Shown: in pieces, positions 14,478 through 16,599 of the stretch
Layout: every line of letters begins with the position of its first letter
Numbering within the stretch: the first letter of the stretch is position 1
Made by a program: the position numbers and the translations under genes
Notes under the pieces: generated by a model
What the model was told of the DNA's origin: nothing
What the model saw: the letters and a program-made list of their open reading frames with translations, nothing else
The model's database searches: none
Source of the DNA: JAQVUB01 sp033809415
GTDB taxonomy: Bacteria > Verrucomicrobiota > Lentisphaeria > Oligosphaerales > Oligosphaeraceae
Assembly (NCBI GenBank): GCA_033809415.1
Contig: JAPXLT010000079.1
Location: 1 to 16,599 of the forward strand
DNA length: 16,599 nucleotides
Reading direction: 5' to 3'

Positions 14478-16100
14478 TACATCCAAACCTCCAAGACCAC
14501 GATCAACGGCAAGACTTACGAATGCAAGACGGTTCGCGAGAGCTTCCGCACACCCAAGGGGCCGCGGAGCCGCCTTGTCTGCAACATCAGCAAACTGCCG
14601 GCCAACATCCAGGCCGCCATCGAGGCCCTCCTGAAAAATCCCGGGTCCGACCTCGTCCCCTCCGCCGCGCTCGGGCTTCACGACGCCCTGGCGTTTGGCG
14701 GGGTTGCCGTTCTGCAGGATGCTTGGGAGAGATACGGTCTTGACGCAGTGCTCTCCGAAGCCGCCGACCCTGTGGTCCGCGGGCGCATCAAGGCGATGGT
14801 TTTCGCCCGCCTCCTCTTCCCCGGCTCAAAGCTTTCGCTGAAGACGCGGAGCGCCGACAGCGCCCTGGCGGACGCATGCGGACTGACGCGGGACGACCTG
14901 GACGAGGACCGCCTGTACGAGGCCATGGATGCGCTGTCAGGCAAGTGGCCCGGCATCGAGAAAACCCTTTACTCGGAGGCGTTCCCCGGAGGCGTGACTC
15001 TGGTCCTCTATGACTTGACCAGCAGCTATTTCGAAGGCGCGAAGAACAAGAAGCTCGCCGCATACGGGTACAGCCGCGACCATCGCGATGACCGCCCCCA
15101 GGTGATCCTCGCCCTGGCGACGGGCGCGGACGGCGTGCCCATCCACATTGAGGTCCTCAAGGGGAACCGGGCGGACAGCAAGACCCTGCTGCCGCTGCTG
15201 GCGACCCTGCGGCGGCGCTTCGGCATCTCCAAGGCGGTCTTTTCATTTGACGGGGGGATGAGCAGCGCCCTCAACCTGCAGCAGATGCGCGAGGACGAGC
15301 TGGACTACGTGACCCGGCTGTCCTCATCCACGCTGCAGGCCGTCCTCGCCAAGCTGCCATCCGACCGCCAGCCGGAATTGTGGGACAGGACGGAACTTGC
15401 CGAGTTCGAAGCCGACGGGGTCCGCTATGTTGTCGCCGGAAGCGAGTTCAGGCGACAGCGCGACCGGGATCGGCGCACGACCCGCCTTGCCAAGGGGAGG
15501 GAGGCGCTTGAAAAATTCAACCAGGTGCGGCGCAGGAAGATCGACACTCAAAAATTGGCCTCCCAGGTCGGACGGATGCTGGAACGGAGCAAATGCCTGA
15601 AGTATTTCGAGTTCCACATCGAGGAAAACGGACACGCGGCATGGTCCGAGAGGCGTGACGTCATTGAAGCCGAGGAGCGCTTCGACGGATGGTACCTCCT
15701 GACAACCTCGCTCCCGGAGGAAAGCGCCACCAAGGAGGATGTCTTCACCCACTACCGCAATCTGCTTGACGTGGAGGACGCTTTCCGGGAGACGAAAACC
15801 TATCTCGAAGTGCGCCCCATTTTTCATCAGAAGGACAGCCGGGTGCGGAATCACATCCGGATCTGCTTCCTGGCGTATTGGATCAGCTCAAGGCTGCGCA
15901 GGGAATGGAGGCAGCTTGGCGAGACAAGGGAAGTGCCTCTGGTGCTGGCGCAGCTCCAGCAAATCCGCATCGGCAGACTCAGGATCGGAGAAAAAATCTG
16001 CAAGGCCGTGCTGACGGACATTCCAAAGCCGCTGTACACAATCCTGGACCGACTGCTCCTGCTGAGGCTGTTCAGGCAGATCCCCAGGTGGGCATCGTAG
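14475..16100 (+). CDS. IS1634-family (IS4-like DDE) transposase
   Basis: Catalyses cut-and-paste movement of the surrounding 1795-bp element. The 541 aa are typical for IS1634 transposases. An RNase H-like DDE core is visible: Asp180 in LVLYDLTSSYFEG, Asp259 in VFSFDGGMSS, a long beta-rich insertion, then Glu434 in YRNLLDVEDAFRETK, with Lys441 seven residues later (the E-x6-K signature). These are followed by RPIFHQKDSRVRNHIRICFL, the usual downstream motif. The frame is intact from ATG to TAG, so the element may be active. The start codon lies in a hairpin and the preceding leader is short. Confidence 0.93.
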   Translation: MYIQTSKTTINGKTYECKTVRESFRTPKGPRSRLVCNISKLPANIQAAIEALLKNPGSDLVPSAALGLHDALAFGGVAVLQDAWERYGLDAVLSEAADPVVRGRIKAMVFARLLFPGSKLSLKTRSADSALADACGLTRDDLDEDRLYEAMDALSGKWPGIEKTLYSEAFPGGVTLVLYDLTSSYFEGAKNKKLAAYGYSRDHRDDRPQVILALATGADGVPIHIEVLKGNRADSKTLLPLLATLRRRFGISKAVFSFDGGMSSALNLQQMREDELDYVTRLSSSTLQAVLAKLPSDRQPELWDRTELAEFEADGVRYVVAGSEFRRQRDRDRRTTRLAKGREALEKFNQVRRRKIDTQKLASQVGRMLERSKCLKYFEFHIEENGHAAWSERRDVIEAEERFDGWYLLTTSLPEESATKEDVFTHYRNLLDVEDAFRETKTYLEVRPIFHQKDSRVRNHIRICFLAYWISSRLRREWRQLGETREVPLVLAQLQQIRIGRLRIGEKICKAVLTDIPKPLYTILDRLLLLRLFRQIPRWAS

Positions 16101-16440
16101 CCACTAAATCAGGCAGGACACTGCTTGTTTGTCCGGTTTCCCGGGGAAGTTGGGCTAATTTTTCAATTCGCGGGTAAGATATCCCCTCTATCCACCAAGA
16201 AGGAAAAGTAAAGAAATGATGAATAAACATCATAATTAGGGCACTACCCTTAATTATGTTTGTCACTTCTTTGTCAAAATATGGCTTTGTTGTGTATGAT
16301 TGGTCCAATTTGTCGCTATTTGCGATTGAGTTGTCTTGGATTATCATGCTCTGTGCGCCTTTGTCTAATATTACGCTTTTTGTGTCCTGTGTAGTAGTGT
16401 GAACTAATGAAAATGTCTGAAACCAGCTTGCAGAGGGCAG

Positions 16441-16489
16441 GAGGTGGATGAAGTGGACATGGTGGATACTTATAGACGGCGCACGAAAG
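16441..16489 (-). repeat. RTCCACNNN nonamers with CTTTCGTGC module
   Basis: On the minus strand, CTTTCGTGC (16481-16489) is followed by ATCCACCAT, GTCCACTTC and ATCCACCTC (16467-16441), an exact 9-bp period. It lies between the G-rich array and the acyltransferase start and repeats the module set of 6129-6232. Confidence 0.7.
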
Positions 16490-16498
16490 TCCCCTATA

Positions 16499-16599
16499 TG
16501 CCCCCCTGCCCCCCTGCACCCCTGCACCCCTGCCCCCCTGCCCCCCTGCCCCCCTGCCCCCCTGCACCCCTGCCCCCCTGCCCCCCTGCACCCCTGCAC
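16499..16599 (-). repeat. Octamer array TGC(C/A)CCCC, over 12 units
   Basis: TGC recurs every 8 bp from 16499 to 16595: twelve complete units and a partial one, cut by the window end. The fourth base varies in the order C C A A C C C C A C C A A. The minus strand therefore has a run of four or more Gs every 8 bp with short loops, a strong G-quadruplex-forming array. It is the long version of the family at 1-27. Confidence 0.95.

Larger units (their letters stand above)
14360..16154 (+). mobile_element. IS1634-family insertion sequence (1795 bp)
   Basis: The left end CCCAACTTCCCCAAATGCGG and the right end (reverse complement CCCAACTTCCCCGGGAAACC) share a perfect 12-bp terminal inverted repeat. 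One transposase fills most of the element. A CTAA target duplication (14033-14036 and 16155-16158) flanks it once the chimeric insert is discounted. It is clearly GC-richer than the interrupted acyltransferase. A second, partial copy of its left 99 bp at 14037-14135 shows that the element is multicopy in this genome. Confidence 0.9.
13075..16347 (-). pseudogene. Acyltransferase family 3 membrane protein, split by an IS and frameshifted
   Basis: Integral membrane O-acyltransferase family, which typically modifies surface polysaccharides; the substrate is unknown. The N-terminal part runs from ATG at 16345-16347 to the IS at 16155, with NIIKGSALIMMFIHHFF holding the family's conserved His. The IS (see 14360-16154) lies at codon 65. 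Joining 16155 to 14032 through the target duplication continues in frame as IEKLAIHLRSSS, then CVSIFCFLSGYFYFF, the expected second transmembrane motif. The frame then slips at an A6 run (plus-strand 13923-13928); with seven As it would read SLKKITDILITYW and pass into the long C-terminal part (ATG at 13836, stop TAG at 13075), which has about seven hydrophobic segments and GKYSLLMWFIHCIFFG. The reconstructed length is about 383 aa. It is AT-rich compared with neighbouring genes, which suggests transfer. Confidence 0.85.

Noticed and set aside
16441..16599. Tandem repeats considered as a CRISPR array
   Set aside because: Units are 8-9 bp and directly adjacent without unique spacers; no cas genes.

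Overview
The window is a 16.6 kb bacterial chromosomal scaffold of moderate-to-high GC. It carries oligoribonuclease, a type III pantothenate kinase, a dnaK-groES-groEL chaperone cluster, the start of a fused str/S10 ribosomal-protein operon, and a mobile or degenerate region. No rRNA or tRNA gene was recognised. The best guess at origin is a Gram-negative of the Planctomycetes-Verrucomicrobia-Lentisphaerae group, perhaps Victivallales-like. That guess rests on gene style, abundant intergenic minisatellites, an IS1634-type element and a fragment of a large glycoside hydrolase. It is an inference, not a demonstrated assignment.

Layout. Positions 1-567 hold a G-rich heptamer array and orn (minus strand, GTG start). 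Positions 568-775 hold decamer and TCCAT minisatellites. coaX lies at 776-1501. Positions 1502-1924 form an elaborate control region for dnaK: a 47-bp-arm inverted repeat, three copies of a TGTGACAA/TTGTCACA-type palindrome, a full match to a sigma-54 promoter and a 5'-UTR palindrome. dnaK, groES and groEL (1925-6039) follow and end at a strong terminator. After another composite minisatellite and a good sigma-70 promoter comes rpsL-rpsG-fusA-rpsJ-rplC-rplD-rplW-rplB-rpsS (6328-12530). This operon lacks tuf, has an unusual structured gap before rplB, and is closed by a terminator straight after rpsS, where rplV and rpsC would normally follow. Positions 12597-13074 are non-coding and REP-like. 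The rest is a minus-strand membrane acyltransferase gene split by an IS1634-family element, followed by a long C-rich octamer array that runs off the window.

The assembly has two scaffold gaps (10 Ns each), and both can be interpreted. In groEL, a 13-bp duplication flanks the gap; removing 63 nt restores a complete 548-aa protein. At the IS, a 99-bp duplicate of the IS end plus a piece of an unrelated glycoside hydrolase gene has been spliced in. Removing 14037-14359 restores one IS flanked by a CTAA target duplication, and removing the IS restores the acyltransferase reading frame across the junction.

Most interesting points: the sigma-54-type promoter with phased upstream palindromes in front of dnaK; a three-module minisatellite family shared by several intergenic regions; an EF-G in the str operon that lacks the usual domain IV tip motif; arginine at S12 position 88, a known streptomycin-resistance substitution; and the decipherable chimeric assembly at the IS, which reveals a second IS copy elsewhere in the genome.
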